From Bin87 sp965220105 (GTDB lineage Bacteria; Chloroflexota; Dehalococcoidia; Lucifugimonadales; UBA3495), in the NCBI GenBank assembly GCA_965220105.1, contig OZ244811.1, forward strand, positions 1,426,001 to 1,490,000: a DNA stretch of 64,000 bases, given 5' to 3'. Numbering within the stretch: position 1 is the stretch's first letter; every line of letters begins with the position of its first letter. Below the pieces are notes generated by a model that had not been told where the DNA came from, ran no database searches, and worked only from the letters and a program-made list of their open reading frames with translations. Shown piece by piece: positions 51,466 to 60,325 of this stretch. Position numbers and translations under genes: made by a program.

Positions 51466-52803
51466 ATGACGCTCTCAAACCACCGCAAACTCATCTCGTT
51501 GCTGCCATTGTTGGGGCTGTTGGCGATAGTGTCGCTGGCCTGCGCGCAATCGAGCGCTCCCGAGCAACCCGGATCGCCTCCGACCGTCGCATCGTCCTCC
51601 GATACGACGCCCGCCGCCGGGTCGGAGGAATCAAAGGCGCTTCAATCCACGCCGGAAGAACCGATACCGACAGCCGACAAACCGGACGACCCCAACCCGA
51701 CGCCCATCGAGGCCAAGGCGCGGGCCATGCCGGAGATTCCGCAAATATCCGGCATCGACGCCTGGCTCAACACCGATACCGAGTTGCAGGTCGCCGACCT
51801 TACTGCCGACGGCAAGGTGGTCCTGGTCGACTTCTGGACGTATACCTGCATCAATTGCCTACGCACGCTGCCCTACCTGCGGGCCTGGTGGAGCCAGTAC
51901 GAGGACGACGGACTGGTCATCCTGGGCATCCACTCCCCGGAGTTCGATTTTGAGAAGGACTACGACAACGTAGCAAAAGCCATCGAGACCAACGACGTGG
52001 GCTGGCCCGTCGCCCAGGACAACGATATGGTGACCTGGTCGAATTTTGAAAACCGTTTCTGGCCGGCCAAGTACCTCTTCAACTCCCACGGCGAACAGAT
52101 CTACAGCCACTTTGGCGAGGGCGGTTACGGCGAAACCGAGCAGCACATACGCAACGCCCTGGTAGAAGCCGGCGCGGACTTGTCCGACGACCCGGCGAGC
52201 CTCCCCGACGACCAGGTGCGCGACCCGGCCTTCCAGTCTGCCCGGGAATCCGGCAACGCCCCCATCACGCGCGAGCTTTATGCCGGTTGGCACCGCAACG
52301 TCGGTGTCGCCCGCGCCGGCCGCCTGCCCTACGTTGCCCAGGAGGAATACTTCGAAGCCATTGCCGCCGGCGACAGCAACGCCGCTGGCGTTCTGGACGC
52401 GACCGTCCCCCAGGAAATTCAACAGCACGTCCTGTATTTCCAGGGCCAGTGGTCGGTGGAACCGGAACGCGTCCGCCATGCCCGGCTGACGCAAAACCTG
52501 GAGGATTACCTCGCGCTGAATTACGCCGCCAAGAGCGTCAATGTGGTGCTAACCTCCGATTCCGGCGAACCCTATCGCGTGGTCATCACCCAGGACGGGG
52601 CGATGCTGACGCAGGATAATGCCGGCCAGGACATCCAGTGGGACGAAACCGGTCAGTCCTACATCCTGGTCGACACGCCGCGTATGTACGCCATCATCGA
52701 TAACGCGCAATACACTCGGGAGGCCATCCTGACAATGCGGTCCAATTCGGACGACTTCGGTATTTTCGCCCTCACCTTCGGCGTGTACGCGGAGGGCCCG
52801 TGA
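51466..52803 (+). CDS. thioredoxin-like (redoxin/DipZ C-terminal type) lipoprotein
   Basis: A 445-residue exported lipoprotein. The signal peptide ends in lipobox VSLAC (Cys 26), followed by a Ser/Pro/Asp-rich linker to about residue 95. The TlpA/redoxin-like domain has the redox motif DFWTYTCINCLRTLPYLRAW (Cys about 128 and 131). The C-terminal domain, ALVEAGADLSDD and then VYFQGQ-like beta strands, resembles DipZ/thiol-disulfide proteins that handle cytochrome c or sulfur chemistry. The stop overlaps the start of the next gene by one base (TGATG), so the two are coupled and probably act together on surface disulfides. Confidence 0.85.
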   Translation: MTLSNHRKLISLLPLLGLLAIVSLACAQSSAPEQPGSPPTVASSSDTTPAAGSEESKALQSTPEEPIPTADKPDDPNPTPIEAKARAMPEIPQISGIDAWLNTDTELQVADLTADGKVVLVDFWTYTCINCLRTLPYLRAWWSQYEDDGLVILGIHSPEFDFEKDYDNVAKAIETNDVGWPVAQDNDMVTWSNFENRFWPAKYLFNSHGEQIYSHFGEGGYGETEQHIRNALVEAGADLSDDPASLPDDQVRDPAFQSARESGNAPITRELYAGWHRNVGVARAGRLPYVAQEEYFEAIAAGDSNAAGVLDATVPQEIQQHVLYFQGQWSVEPERVRHARLTQNLEDYLALNYAAKSVNVVLTSDSGEPYRVVITQDGAMLTQDNAGQDIQWDETGQSYILVDTPRMYAIIDNAQYTREAILTMRSNSDDFGIFALTFGVYAEGP

Positions 52804-53756
52804 TGCCCAGGATCCTTGTTTTCGCGGTCGCCGCCGGCCTCCTGGCGGCGCTGGTCGGGTGTTCGGCCGGCGGAACCACCGAACCGCCTGGTAGATACGC
52901 CGAACCCGCATCCTCAACCACCGCGCCGCCCGCCATACAGGTACCCACCGTCGATTCATCAGACGCCGTCCTGCGCGCCGACCTGGCCACCAGGGTATTG
53001 GAGGTCGGCGACCAGCGCGTTGCCTTCCTGCTGTCCACCCAGACGGCGTTGGTGAAAGCCCCCAGCGTGACGGTCACCATATCCGGTCAGGACGGTGCGG
53101 TCGAACCCGCCGAAATAACGGCTGTATTCAACGAATGGCCCTACGGCGTCCGGGGGTCGTACACCGCGGTTGTTCCCTTCCCGTCTGCCGGCAACTACGT
53201 CCTCACCGCCGCCGTCGCTGACGACACCGTTTCGGGTTCAGTGGAAATTCCGGTAAGCGTGGTGGTCGATTCACCGGTGCCCGCCTTGGGCGACCCAATC
53301 CCACCCAGCAAAACCAAAACCCTGTCCGATGGTCTGGAGCTGACCCAAATCACCACCGCCTACCAACCCGACCCCGAGCTGTACGCGGTTTCCATAGGTG
53401 ACGCCGTTGCCGAAGAACAGCCCGCCGTCATCGTTTTCGCCACGCCGGCATTCTGCACCAGCCCTACGTGCGGACCCCAGGTCGACACCGTGTCCGAGTT
53501 GCGCGCCGCTCACCCCGACGATGCCAACTTCATCCACGTGGAACTCTACGACAACCCAGCAGAAATTCAGGGGGACTTGAGCAAAGCCAGGCTCGTCGAC
53601 ACCGCCGATGAGTGGGGCTTCACTTGGCTGGAACACTGGACCAACGAATCGTGGGTATTCGTGGCGGATGGCCAGGGGATCGTCCGACACCGCTTCGAAG
53701 GGTTTGCAACGTTCAACGAACTGGAAGCGGCGCTGCGGGACGTGACCGGGCCGTAA
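52803..53756 (+). CDS. thioredoxin-fold lipoprotein with CxxxxC motif
   Basis: A 317-residue lipoprotein. The signal peptide has lipobox LVGCSAGG. A short beta-domain (about residues 75-160, immunoglobulin-like) follows, then a C-terminal thioredoxin-like fold with ATPAFCTSPTCGPQ, two Cys separated by four residues, and IRHRFEGFATFNELEAAL. The CxxxxC spacing resembles the Sco/SCO1-like metal-handling or peroxiredoxin-like proteins rather than CxxC thioredoxins. The ATG at 52803 shares one base with the preceding stop codon. A terminator follows the gene. Confidence 0.82.
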   Translation: MPRILVFAVAAGLLAALVGCSAGGTTEPPGRYAEPASSTTAPPAIQVPTVDSSDAVLRADLATRVLEVGDQRVAFLLSTQTALVKAPSVTVTISGQDGAVEPAEITAVFNEWPYGVRGSYTAVVPFPSAGNYVLTAAVADDTVSGSVEIPVSVVVDSPVPALGDPIPPSKTKTLSDGLELTQITTAYQPDPELYAVSIGDAVAEEQPAVIVFATPAFCTSPTCGPQVDTVSELRAAHPDDANFIHVELYDNPAEIQGDLSKARLVDTADEWGFTWLEHWTNESWVFVADGQGIVRHRFEGFATFNELEAALRDVTGP

Positions 53757-53787
53757 CCGGCAATCCCGGCCCGGTCCCGTTGCGACG

Positions 53788-53827
53788 AAAAACACGCCTC
53801 CGGAAGGTTATCCGGGGGCGCGTTTTT
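53788..53827. terminator. intrinsic terminator
   Basis: A GC-rich stem (ACACGCCTCCGGA with TCCGGGGGCGCGT) and a 6-base AGGTTA loop, flanked by AAAA on the left and TTTTT on the right. It ends the two-gene redox lipoprotein operon. Confidence 0.85.
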
Positions 53828-54030
53828 ATCGCCGGCCGTGGTGATAGCTCGAAACGGCAGCGCTTAGTACTACAGTCGCAGATTGGAAACGGATATAATT
53901 GGGACAGTCTGGTGGTGATGAGGTGTGGCGGTGGCTGTGTTGAAAGCGGAAGTGGCCCGGTGGGCCGAGGGCATCGAAGGGGTGCATGAGTGCATTGCCG
54001 GACGGTTCCGCCGCCCTGAGCCTCGCCGGC

Positions 54031-54066
54031 GGGTACTGGACTACTTGCGGGTACTGGACTACTTGC
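54031..54066. repeat. 18-bp tandem duplication in IS701 transposase
   Basis: GGGTACTGGACTACTTGC occurs twice in tandem. It stays in frame and doubles the residues Arg-Val-Leu-Asp-Tyr-Leu. Confidence 0.9.
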
Positions 54067-54270
54067 GGGGACTGGTCAGTTCCGTAGAGCGCAAGAACGG
54101 GTGGCAACTGGCGGAGCAGGCGGGGGATGCCACACCCGACGGGGTGCAGCGCCTGTTGTACAACTATCGGTGGGATGCGGACCTGGTTCGTGATGACCTG
54201 AAATCCTACGTGGTGGAGCATCTGTCCGCCGCTGACGCGGCGCTGGTGGTGGACGAGACCGGATTCCTCA

Positions 54271-54330
54271 AGAAAGGGGAGAAGTCGGTAAGAAAGGGGA
54301 GAAGTCGGTAAGAAAGGGGAGAAGTCGGTT
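54271..54330. repeat. 20-bp tandem triplication in IS701 transposase
   Basis: AGAAAGGGGAGAAGTCGGTA at 54271-54290, 54291-54310 and 54311-54330 (last base differs). The two extra units add 40 bases, a frameshift of one, directly after the catalytic DETGF motif. Confidence 0.92.
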
Positions 54331-55393
54331 GGGGTGCAGCGTCAGTACAGCGGGACGGCGGGGCGGATCGAGAACGGTCAGATTGGCGTTTTTCTGGCCT
54401 ATGCCAGCGCCAGGGGCAGAACCCTGCTGGACCGGGAATTGTACCTGCCCCAGGTGTGGGCGGAAGACTGGGAGCGGCGGCGGGAGGCTGGGGTGCCGGA
54501 GAGTGTCGGCTTTCGGACCAAGCCGCAACTGGCCCAGCTAATGCTGAAGCGGGCGCTGGAATCCGGAGTCCCCTTCGGCTGGGTTGCTGGAGATGAGGTC
54601 TATGGCAACGACCGCAAGCTGCGGCGGTGGCTGGAGCGAGCGGGAATTCCCCACGTGCTGGCCATCAGGAGCAACGAGAAGCTGTGGGTCTTGACGGACC
54701 AGGGCCTGTGTCAGGTGCGGGCTGACCGGCTGACGTCGCAGGTTGACGAGTTGGGTTGGACCAGATGCAGTGCGGGCGATGGGGCCAAGGGGCCACGGGT
54801 CTACGATTGGGCCGTCGTGGAAATACGGCCTCTTGGGGAGCCGGGCCAGGGCTACTGGCTGCTGGCCCGGCGCAGCATTGCCCAGCCCGGGGAGTTGGCT
54901 TACTTGGTATGCTTCGGCCCGGCCGGAACGGCCTTGGCGGAACTGGTGAGGGTGGCTGGGACCCGGTGGGCCATCGCGGAGTGTTTCGAGGAGGCCAAGG
55001 GGCAGGTGGGACTGGACCAGTATGAGGTGCGGAGGTGGGACGGCTGGTACCGGCACATCACCTTGGCGATGCTGGCGCAGGCGTAGCTGTCAGTAATCAA
55101 GCATCAAGCGATGGAACCAGGAGAAAAGGGGGCTGCTACGGGCCCGATGCAGAGCTGATTCCCATAACGGCCCCGGAGGTGCGCCGGCTGCTCACCCGAC
55201 TTGTATGGACGGAAAATCAACTGCCTGATTTCATCCTGTCCTGGTCGTGGTGGAGACGGCGCCACCAAGCCAGAGCCCGCCAATGCCATTACAAACGCCG
55301 CCTGTCAAATCTGCGACTGTAGTATTAGAAAGTGTTTAAAAAGGGTCTGGGAAATAGCAGGCAATGTAGCAGGGCAGGCTATAGACTTGGGGC

Positions 55394-56204
55394 ATGAGCC
55401 GAGCAGTTTATTCCACGGATTTGACGGAGGCCGAGTGGCGGATTCTGGAACCCCTGGTTCCGCCGGTGAAGCCGGGTGGCCGGCCCGCCAAGTACTCCCG
55501 CCGGGAGGTGGTGAATGCCATCCGGTACGTGCTGCGCACCGGTTGTGCATGGCGTCTGTTGCCTCACGACCTGCCGCCCTGGCAATCGGTCTACCACTAC
55601 TTTTGGGTTTGGCGGCGAGATGGGACCTGGCCGGGGATTCACGATGCCCTGCTCCCCACGATGCCCTGCTCCCCACGATGCGGCGGTTCCTGGGCCGCCA
55701 GCCCAGCCCCAGCGGGGCCATCATCGACCGCCAGTCGGTGAAGACCACGGAAAAAGGGGGCCTCGGGGGTACGACGCGGGCAAGAAGGTGAAAGGCCGCA
55801 AACGGCATATTGTGGTGGATACCCAGGGACTGCTGTTGGCGGTGGCGGTGCACCCAGCCGATGTGCAAGACCGGGATGGGGCCAAGCTGGTCATTAGCAA
55901 GCTGACCGGAAGGTTTCCCCGGTTGAGCTTGATCTGGGCGGATGGCGGCTACGCCGGAAAGTTGATCGAGTGGGTGGCGACACTGACGGGTTGGACTCTG
56001 GAGATAGTGAGGCGTCCCGGGAACAGCCACCGCTTTGAGGTGTTGCCCCGACGCTGGGTGGTGGAGCGCACTTTCGCCTGGCTGGGCCGGCACCGGAGAT
56101 TGAGCAAAGATTATGAAGCACTGCCGGAAACCACCGAAGCCTGGGTCTACACGGCTATGACCGGACTCATGCTCCGCCGCTTGGCACGCCCCACAGCTTT
56201 TTAA
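55394..56204 (+). pseudogene. IS5-family transposase, frameshifted twice
   Basis: The N-terminus MSRAVYSTDLTEAEWRILEP and RYVLRTGCAWRLLPHDLPPW are typical of IS5 proteins. A 17-base duplication (ACGATGCCCTGCTCCCC, 55641-55674) shifts the frame; the middle (FLGRQPSPSGAIIDRQSVKT, first Asp) is in a second frame. A further shift near 55770 leads to the C-terminal half, in which GYDAGKKVKGRKRHIVVDT, ADGGYAGKLIEWVA (second Asp) and RRWVVERTFAWLGRHRRL (Glu) are intact. The reading frame is broken in two places, so the copy is inactive. Confidence 0.88.
55641..55674. repeat. 17-bp tandem duplication in IS5 transposase
   Basis: ACGATGCCCTGCTCCCC occurs twice in tandem (55641-55657, 55658-55674). Seventeen extra bases shift the frame. 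Confidence 0.92.
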
Positions 56205-56215
56205 ACACGCTCTAA

Positions 56216-56337
56216 GACAAGCTCAGGGTGAGCGGATTCCGAAGTTTGTTCCGCTCATCCTGAGCCTGTCGAAGGACGGCAACGAGATTGCCACGCTGCG
56301 CTCGCAATGACAGTTTGAGCGAAGGGGGGTACGCGTG
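56216..56337. repeat. GACAAGCTCA-type inverted repeat and palindromic repeat fragment (R7)
   Basis: GACAAGCTCAGGGTGAGCGG (56216-56235) and CCGCTCATCCTGAGCCTGTC (56251-56270) form an imperfect 20-bp hairpin, a well-known dispersed bacterial repeat. Immediately after, the right half of the palindromic mobile repeat appears (56282-56337), with AACGAGATTGCCACGCTGCG, CTCGCAATGACA and GGGTACGCG. Confidence 0.8.
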
Positions 56338-56578
56338 GGCGGTTTGCCGCTATTGACACGCCTCGCGTTGCTAGTATAAAGTCCGCGCAAATTCAAAAAT
56401 GGCGATTCACAACGCGTTCCAACCGACGGTACGCGCCATGAGAACAGAATCGACCGTGCGATTTCATATCCAAGGACACGCGCCGAGATCAATATTTGGC
56501 CAGGGTTCCCGGATCGACCGATAACTGCCAATTTGGTCTGCGGCCTCTGACAGGAAAATCGAGTCTGGAGGTCTAGTG
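56338..56578. other. intergenic region before the peptide-binding protein gene
   Basis: No gene is seen. This region of about 240 bases probably contains the promoter of the transporter operon; candidate boxes are not convincing by eye. Confidence 0.4.
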
Positions 56579-58378
56579 ATGAACCGTTACGGAATAAAGG
56601 TCCCCTCAACGTTAATAATCGTGCCCATGCTGATGCTCTTGGCGTTTGCCGTGGCATGCGGTGGCGCCGGGGCTCCGGCTGAAACTGATCAAGCCGGCGG
56701 CGACTCTGGCTCCGCTGCGGCGGCAGTAGCCCAGCCCACAACGGCTGCCGAGGCCAAAGATCAGCCGGCGGCCATGGCCAGCAACGGCAAAGTGTTGCCG
56801 GTACAAAAGATCGTCCTGGGGTTGATCACGCCCATCGACGACACTGTGGTGCCTTGGCTCGGCGGTGTCGACTTTGTGTACCAGCACAGCCCATTCATGG
56901 AATATCTGGTCCAGCTGGACTCCCATACCAGCGAATGGAAGCCCATGCTGGCCAAAAGCTGGGAGATGAACGCCACCGGCGACGTTTGGACCTTTGAGTT
57001 GGAGCAGGGTGTTCAGTTCCACCGCGGTTTCGGCGAGTTCACGGCTGCTGATGTGGAACACAGCTTCCAGGTCAACTGCCAGAAGGGTACCCGCGCCAGC
57101 TACAAGGGCGGCATCTGTAACATTGACCATGTGGAGATTGTCGACCCCTACAACATCAAGGTTCACACGGTCAATCCCTCCGCGGAGTACCTGTTTTACG
57201 TAGCCGAGTCTGCGGGCAACATGATATCCAGCAAGGCCCAGTGCGAGCAGGCCGGCGGGTTTGACGTCGCTGCAAACCAGGCCAGCGAGGGTTGCACCAC
57301 CGAGTACTACGAACGTCTGGCCGGCACCGGTCCTTATCAGTACGACGGCCGGGTCGAGGAGGTTCAAGTGGATTACTCCCTGGCCTTCCCGGACGGTCAC
57401 TGGCGCCACGACCCCGACTATCCGGAAATGCGCAACACCTGGGTGTTGGAAGAGGCCACCCGCTTGGCCCAGTTCCGCGCCGGTGAGACCCACATGACCG
57501 AGGTCAACCGAGACTTGGGCGACCGGCTGGTTGAGGAAGGTTACAAGATCATCCAGAGCACCGGCCCGGCCCAGCAGACGGCCTTCCGCTTTGGCGGCAT
57601 GTTCTACAACGACCCGGAGAATTATGACCCCAACTTCCCCGTTACGGCCCCGGGCGAAATCGGCATTATGGTGCGCAAGGCGCTGAACAAGGCCGTGGAC
57701 CGGGAAACCTTCAAGCAAGAGCTTTACAAGGGTCGGGTGTGGGACTCCAAGGTGCACTCTTTCCACAGTGAACTGACCCCGTGGAACCCCCAGTGGGACG
57801 CGGACTGGGAGGCGGAGTACGGCTATGACTTGGAGGCGGCCAAGCAGCTTCTGGTTGACGCCGGCTACCCCGAAGGGTTCGAGATTATCGTCCCCATGTA
57901 TCCCTTCCCGGGCGCGCCGGAACTGCCGCAGATAGCCCAGTTCATGCAACTGGCCTGGGCGGAGATTGGCGTGGACCTGACGCTGCGGGACGAGGACCGG
58001 GCGGCGGTAGTAGCCCGGCGTCGCCAAAAGGCCAACCACGAAACAGCCCTGGCGACTACGCCCTCCTTCAAGGCTCAGGAAGCCCAGATGATGCTGTTCA
58101 ACACCCATAAGGACGACGGCGGCGTGGTCTGGATGTACGAGACCAAGGAGCTGCGGGACCTGTACCACACGTTGCAGACGACCATGGACCCCAACGAACG
58201 CGCCAAGGTTCTGATACAGATGGGGAACATCAAGTTCTACGAACACGAGTGGATACCCCTCTTCTGGGTGCCCATTGAGACCATCGTAGACCCCAAAATC
58301 ATCTGCGCCTGGCCGTTCCCAGGCTGGGAGGGCGGCGATCTGGGCAGCAATGAGGAAATCGAGGCGCCCCCCTGCTGA
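56579..58378 (+). CDS. ABC transporter peptide/solute-binding lipoprotein (SBP family 5)
   Basis: A 599-residue extracytoplasmic lipoprotein, with signal peptide and lipobox FAVACGG, then an Ala/Gly/Ser-rich linker, then an SBP_bac_5 domain. Recognisable segments are WTFELEQGVQFHRGFGEFTA near residue 139, VRKALNKAVDRETFKQELY near 365 and LVDAGYPEGFEIIVPMYPF near 420. Cysteines near residues 164 and 180 may form a disulfide. The ATG at 56579 has GGAGGT 6 bases upstream (the GTG at 56576 is too close). Two permease genes follow in the same operon. The ligand is unknown; peptides are only the family's usual substrate. Confidence 0.9.
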   Translation: MNRYGIKVPSTLIIVPMLMLLAFAVACGGAGAPAETDQAGGDSGSAAAAVAQPTTAAEAKDQPAAMASNGKVLPVQKIVLGLITPIDDTVVPWLGGVDFVYQHSPFMEYLVQLDSHTSEWKPMLAKSWEMNATGDVWTFELEQGVQFHRGFGEFTAADVEHSFQVNCQKGTRASYKGGICNIDHVEIVDPYNIKVHTVNPSAEYLFYVAESAGNMISSKAQCEQAGGFDVAANQASEGCTTEYYERLAGTGPYQYDGRVEEVQVDYSLAFPDGHWRHDPDYPEMRNTWVLEEATRLAQFRAGETHMTEVNRDLGDRLVEEGYKIIQSTGPAQQTAFRFGGMFYNDPENYDPNFPVTAPGEIGIMVRKALNKAVDRETFKQELYKGRVWDSKVHSFHSELTPWNPQWDADWEAEYGYDLEAAKQLLVDAGYPEGFEIIVPMYPFPGAPELPQIAQFMQLAWAEIGVDLTLRDEDRAAVVARRRQKANHETALATTPSFKAQEAQMMLFNTHKDDGGVVWMYETKELRDLYHTLQTTMDPNERAKVLIQMGNIKFYEHEWIPLFWVPIETIVDPKIICAWPFPGWEGGDLGSNEEIEAPPC

Positions 58379-58494
58379 TCCTCGCTGCAACGTCGCAACA
58401 GCCTGGTTTCAACGCACCGCAATTGGTGGGCAACCGTGAATCGCGGTGCGTGTCGCTGATGGCAGCAACCGCCCAACTCGGTTAGGAGTCAAGG

Positions 58495-59415
58495 ATGCAA
58501 CGGTATATCCTGCTACGTCTCCTCCAGGCGATCCTCGTGCTTGCAGTGGTGAGCGTAGTCGCCTTTGCTCTGGGCCACGCTGGCGGCAACCCGTTGGATG
58601 CCATATTGCCGGACGATGCCGACGCCCAGGTCAGGGCGGACCTGGAGGAATTCTGGGGCATCAACGAGCCGTTGCACTTGCAGTATTTCACCTATGTCTG
58701 GAACGCCGTCAGGGGTGACTTCGGACACTCGTTCAAGTACCCCAGGTTCACGGTATCCGAACTCATCCAGGCCCGGTTCGTGGCCACGATTCAGTTAGCG
58801 GGGGCCGGCATACTTGTGGCCGTCGCTATAGGGTTGCCCATCGGGGTTTTGACGGCGACCTACCGAGACACCGTCTTCGATTGGACGGGCAAAGTGGTGG
58901 CGCTGCTGGGACAATCCCTGCCCGTATTCTGGCTGGGCATCATCCTCATGTGGATCTTTGCGGTGCAGTTGGATTGGTTCCCGACCTCCGGGAGGGGTGG
59001 CATCAGCAACCTGATCCTGCCGGCCGTCGCCATCGGGTGGTTCCAGGTGGCCGCCATGCTCCGGTTGGTCCGGTCTTCCATGCTGGACGTGCTGGATAGC
59101 GAGTACGTGAAATTGGCCCGAATCAAGGGGCTGCCGGAACGGAAGATAATCTGGAAGCACTGCCTGCGGAACGCCGCCATCGCCCCGCTGACCTATTTCG
59201 CAATCACGTTGGGGTCGCTGATGGTGGGCTCCGTTTCCATCGAAACGGTCTTCCAGTGGCCCGGTCTGGGGTTCCTCCTGTTCAACGCGGCGCGCTCCAG
59301 CGATTACGCTTTGTTGCAGGGCATAATGCTTACCTTCACCACCATATACATCACGGCGAATTTGCTGGTGGACATAGCTTACGCCTACCTCGACCCCCGC
59401 ATACGGTACAACTGA
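58495..59415 (+). CDS. dppB: ABC transporter permease (DppB-like)
   Basis: A 306-residue inner-membrane permease with about six transmembrane segments. It starts MQRYILLRLLQAILVLAVVS, the standard DppB N-terminus, and contains the EAA-type loop YVKLARIKGLPERKIIWKHC, which contacts the ATPase, followed by LRNAAIAPLTYFAITLG. It follows the binding protein by about 115 bases and precedes the second permease by 30. Homologues move peptides, nickel or other small molecules. Confidence 0.9.
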   Translation: MQRYILLRLLQAILVLAVVSVVAFALGHAGGNPLDAILPDDADAQVRADLEEFWGINEPLHLQYFTYVWNAVRGDFGHSFKYPRFTVSELIQARFVATIQLAGAGILVAVAIGLPIGVLTATYRDTVFDWTGKVVALLGQSLPVFWLGIILMWIFAVQLDWFPTSGRGGISNLILPAVAIGWFQVAAMLRLVRSSMLDVLDSEYVKLARIKGLPERKIIWKHCLRNAAIAPLTYFAITLGSLMVGSVSIETVFQWPGLGFLLFNAARSSDYALLQGIMLTFTTIYITANLLVDIAYAYLDPRIRYN

Positions 59416-59446
59416 CGCCCCGAGGGCTTAAGCGAGGACGATAACC

Positions 59447-60325
59447 ATGGCTTTAGCAATACCGAGAGTCCGCCCGCGTCTACCGTCGGGGGGAGTCGCC
59501 GGGGTTACAAAGGAAGTACTCCGATACCCGCTGATCCCGGTATTTGTCCTCTTGGTGGTCCTGATCGTTCCCTCCATTATGCCTGGATGGCTTGCCCCTT
59601 ACGAACCATTGGCCGGCGACATTACCAACCGTCTCGCGGCGCCGTCAACGGAGCATTGGTTCGGCACCGATAAGATCGGCAGAGACATACTCACCCGCGT
59701 CATCTACGGCGCCAGGGTGTCGGTGATTGTGGCCGGCGTGGCCATCGCGATATCAGGGTTAATTGGCACCGCCTTCGGCATCATTTCCGCCTTTTACGGT
59801 GGCTGGTGGGACAATGTCATGATGCGCCTGGTGGACATCTCGCTGTCCTTGCCGATAATCGTAGTCGCAATTGTGGTGGCAGCCATGGCCGGGCCCAGCA
59901 TGAAGATACTCATCGCCGTGCTGGTACTAAGCCAGTGGTCTCGCTATGCCCGTCTGGTGCGAGGAGAAACGTTGACCATTCGGGCTCAAGACTACATATC
60001 CCGGGCCAGAGTGGCCGGCGCTTCCAACCCGCGGATCATGCTCCGCTACATCTTCCCGAATATTGTCAACACCATAGTGGTGCTGGCCACCCTGCAGGTG
60101 GGCTTCGTCATCGTACTGGAGGCAACCCTCAGCTTCCTCGGGGCCGGAATCTCCCGACCCACCCCAGCGTGGGGCCTGATGGTGGCCGACGGGCGTGAGT
60201 TTGTGACGGACGCCTGGTGGGTATCTTTCTTCCCCGGTTTGGCCATCCTGCTTACGGTGTTGTCCATGAACCTGCTGGGAGACTGGCTGCGCGACCGGCT
60301 GGACCCGAAGCAAAGGAATGTGTAA
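59447..60325 (+). CDS. dppC: ABC transporter permease (DppC-like)
   Basis: A 292-residue permease that pairs with DppB. The ATPase-contact loop is SRARVAGASNPRIMLRYIFP, with NIVNTIVVLATLQVGFVIV after it. The family's C-terminal FFPGLAILLTVLSMNLLGDWLRDRLDP is present. GAGGAC lies 9 bases before the ATG. No ATPase genes (dppD/dppF) follow within the window, so the transporter needs ATPase subunits from elsewhere, or the operon has been cut. Confidence 0.9.
   Translation: MALAIPRVRPRLPSGGVAGVTKEVLRYPLIPVFVLLVVLIVPSIMPGWLAPYEPLAGDITNRLAAPSTEHWFGTDKIGRDILTRVIYGARVSVIVAGVAIAISGLIGTAFGIISAFYGGWWDNVMMRLVDISLSLPIIVVAIVVAAMAGPSMKILIAVLVLSQWSRYARLVRGETLTIRAQDYISRARVAGASNPRIMLRYIFPNIVNTIVVLATLQVGFVIVLEATLSFLGAGISRPTPAWGLMVADGREFVTDAWWVSFFPGLAILLTVLSMNLLGDWLRDRLDPKQRNV

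Larger units (their letters stand above)
53925..55322 (+). pseudogene. IS701-family transposase, broken by tandem duplications and a frameshift
   Basis: The N-terminus from GTG 53925 (MAVAVLKAEVARWAEGIEG) reads to VDETGFLKKGEKS, the first catalytic Asp. Then a 20-base unit present three times (54271-54330) adds 40 bases and shifts the frame. The middle continues as VQRQYSGTAGRIENGQIGV through ECFEEAKGQVGLDQYEVR (catalytic Glu) to a stop at 55084. The C-terminal end, PDAELIPITAPEVRRLL and the arginine-rich tail, continues in yet another frame. An in-frame 18-base duplication is at 54031-54066. The gene is inactive. Confidence 0.9.
53868..55324. mobile_element. IS701-family insertion sequence (decayed)
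   Basis: A 1,457-bp element with perfect 17-bp terminal inverted repeats (TACTACAGTCGCAGATT and its complement). The flanking TTAG at 53864-53867 and 55325-55328 is a 4-bp target-site duplication of the YTAR form known for the family. The single transposase gene is broken. Confidence 0.93.
55325..56215. mobile_element. IS5-family insertion sequence (decayed), abutting the IS701
   Basis: An element of about 0.9 kb with imperfect terminal inverted repeats: left TTAGAAAGTGTTTAAAAAG; right, complement of TTAGAGCGTGTTTAAAAAG (17 of 19 matching). The left end begins in the TTAG that is also the right target duplication of the IS701, and the right end is followed by CTAA. The exact outer boundary is uncertain because TTAG is part of both. 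Confidence 0.8.

Noticed and set aside
51402..51953. Alternative plus-strand frame over the start of the redoxin lipoprotein gene
   Set aside because: It lacks a signal peptide and similarity; the frame starting at 51466 has lipobox and CxxC motif.
56612..58390. Long open frame on the minus strand (about 590 codons) opposite the peptide-binding protein gene
   Set aside because: It mirrors the real gene's codon bias; there is no ribosome site and the composition is unlike protein. The plus-strand frame has a signal peptide, lipobox and family motifs.
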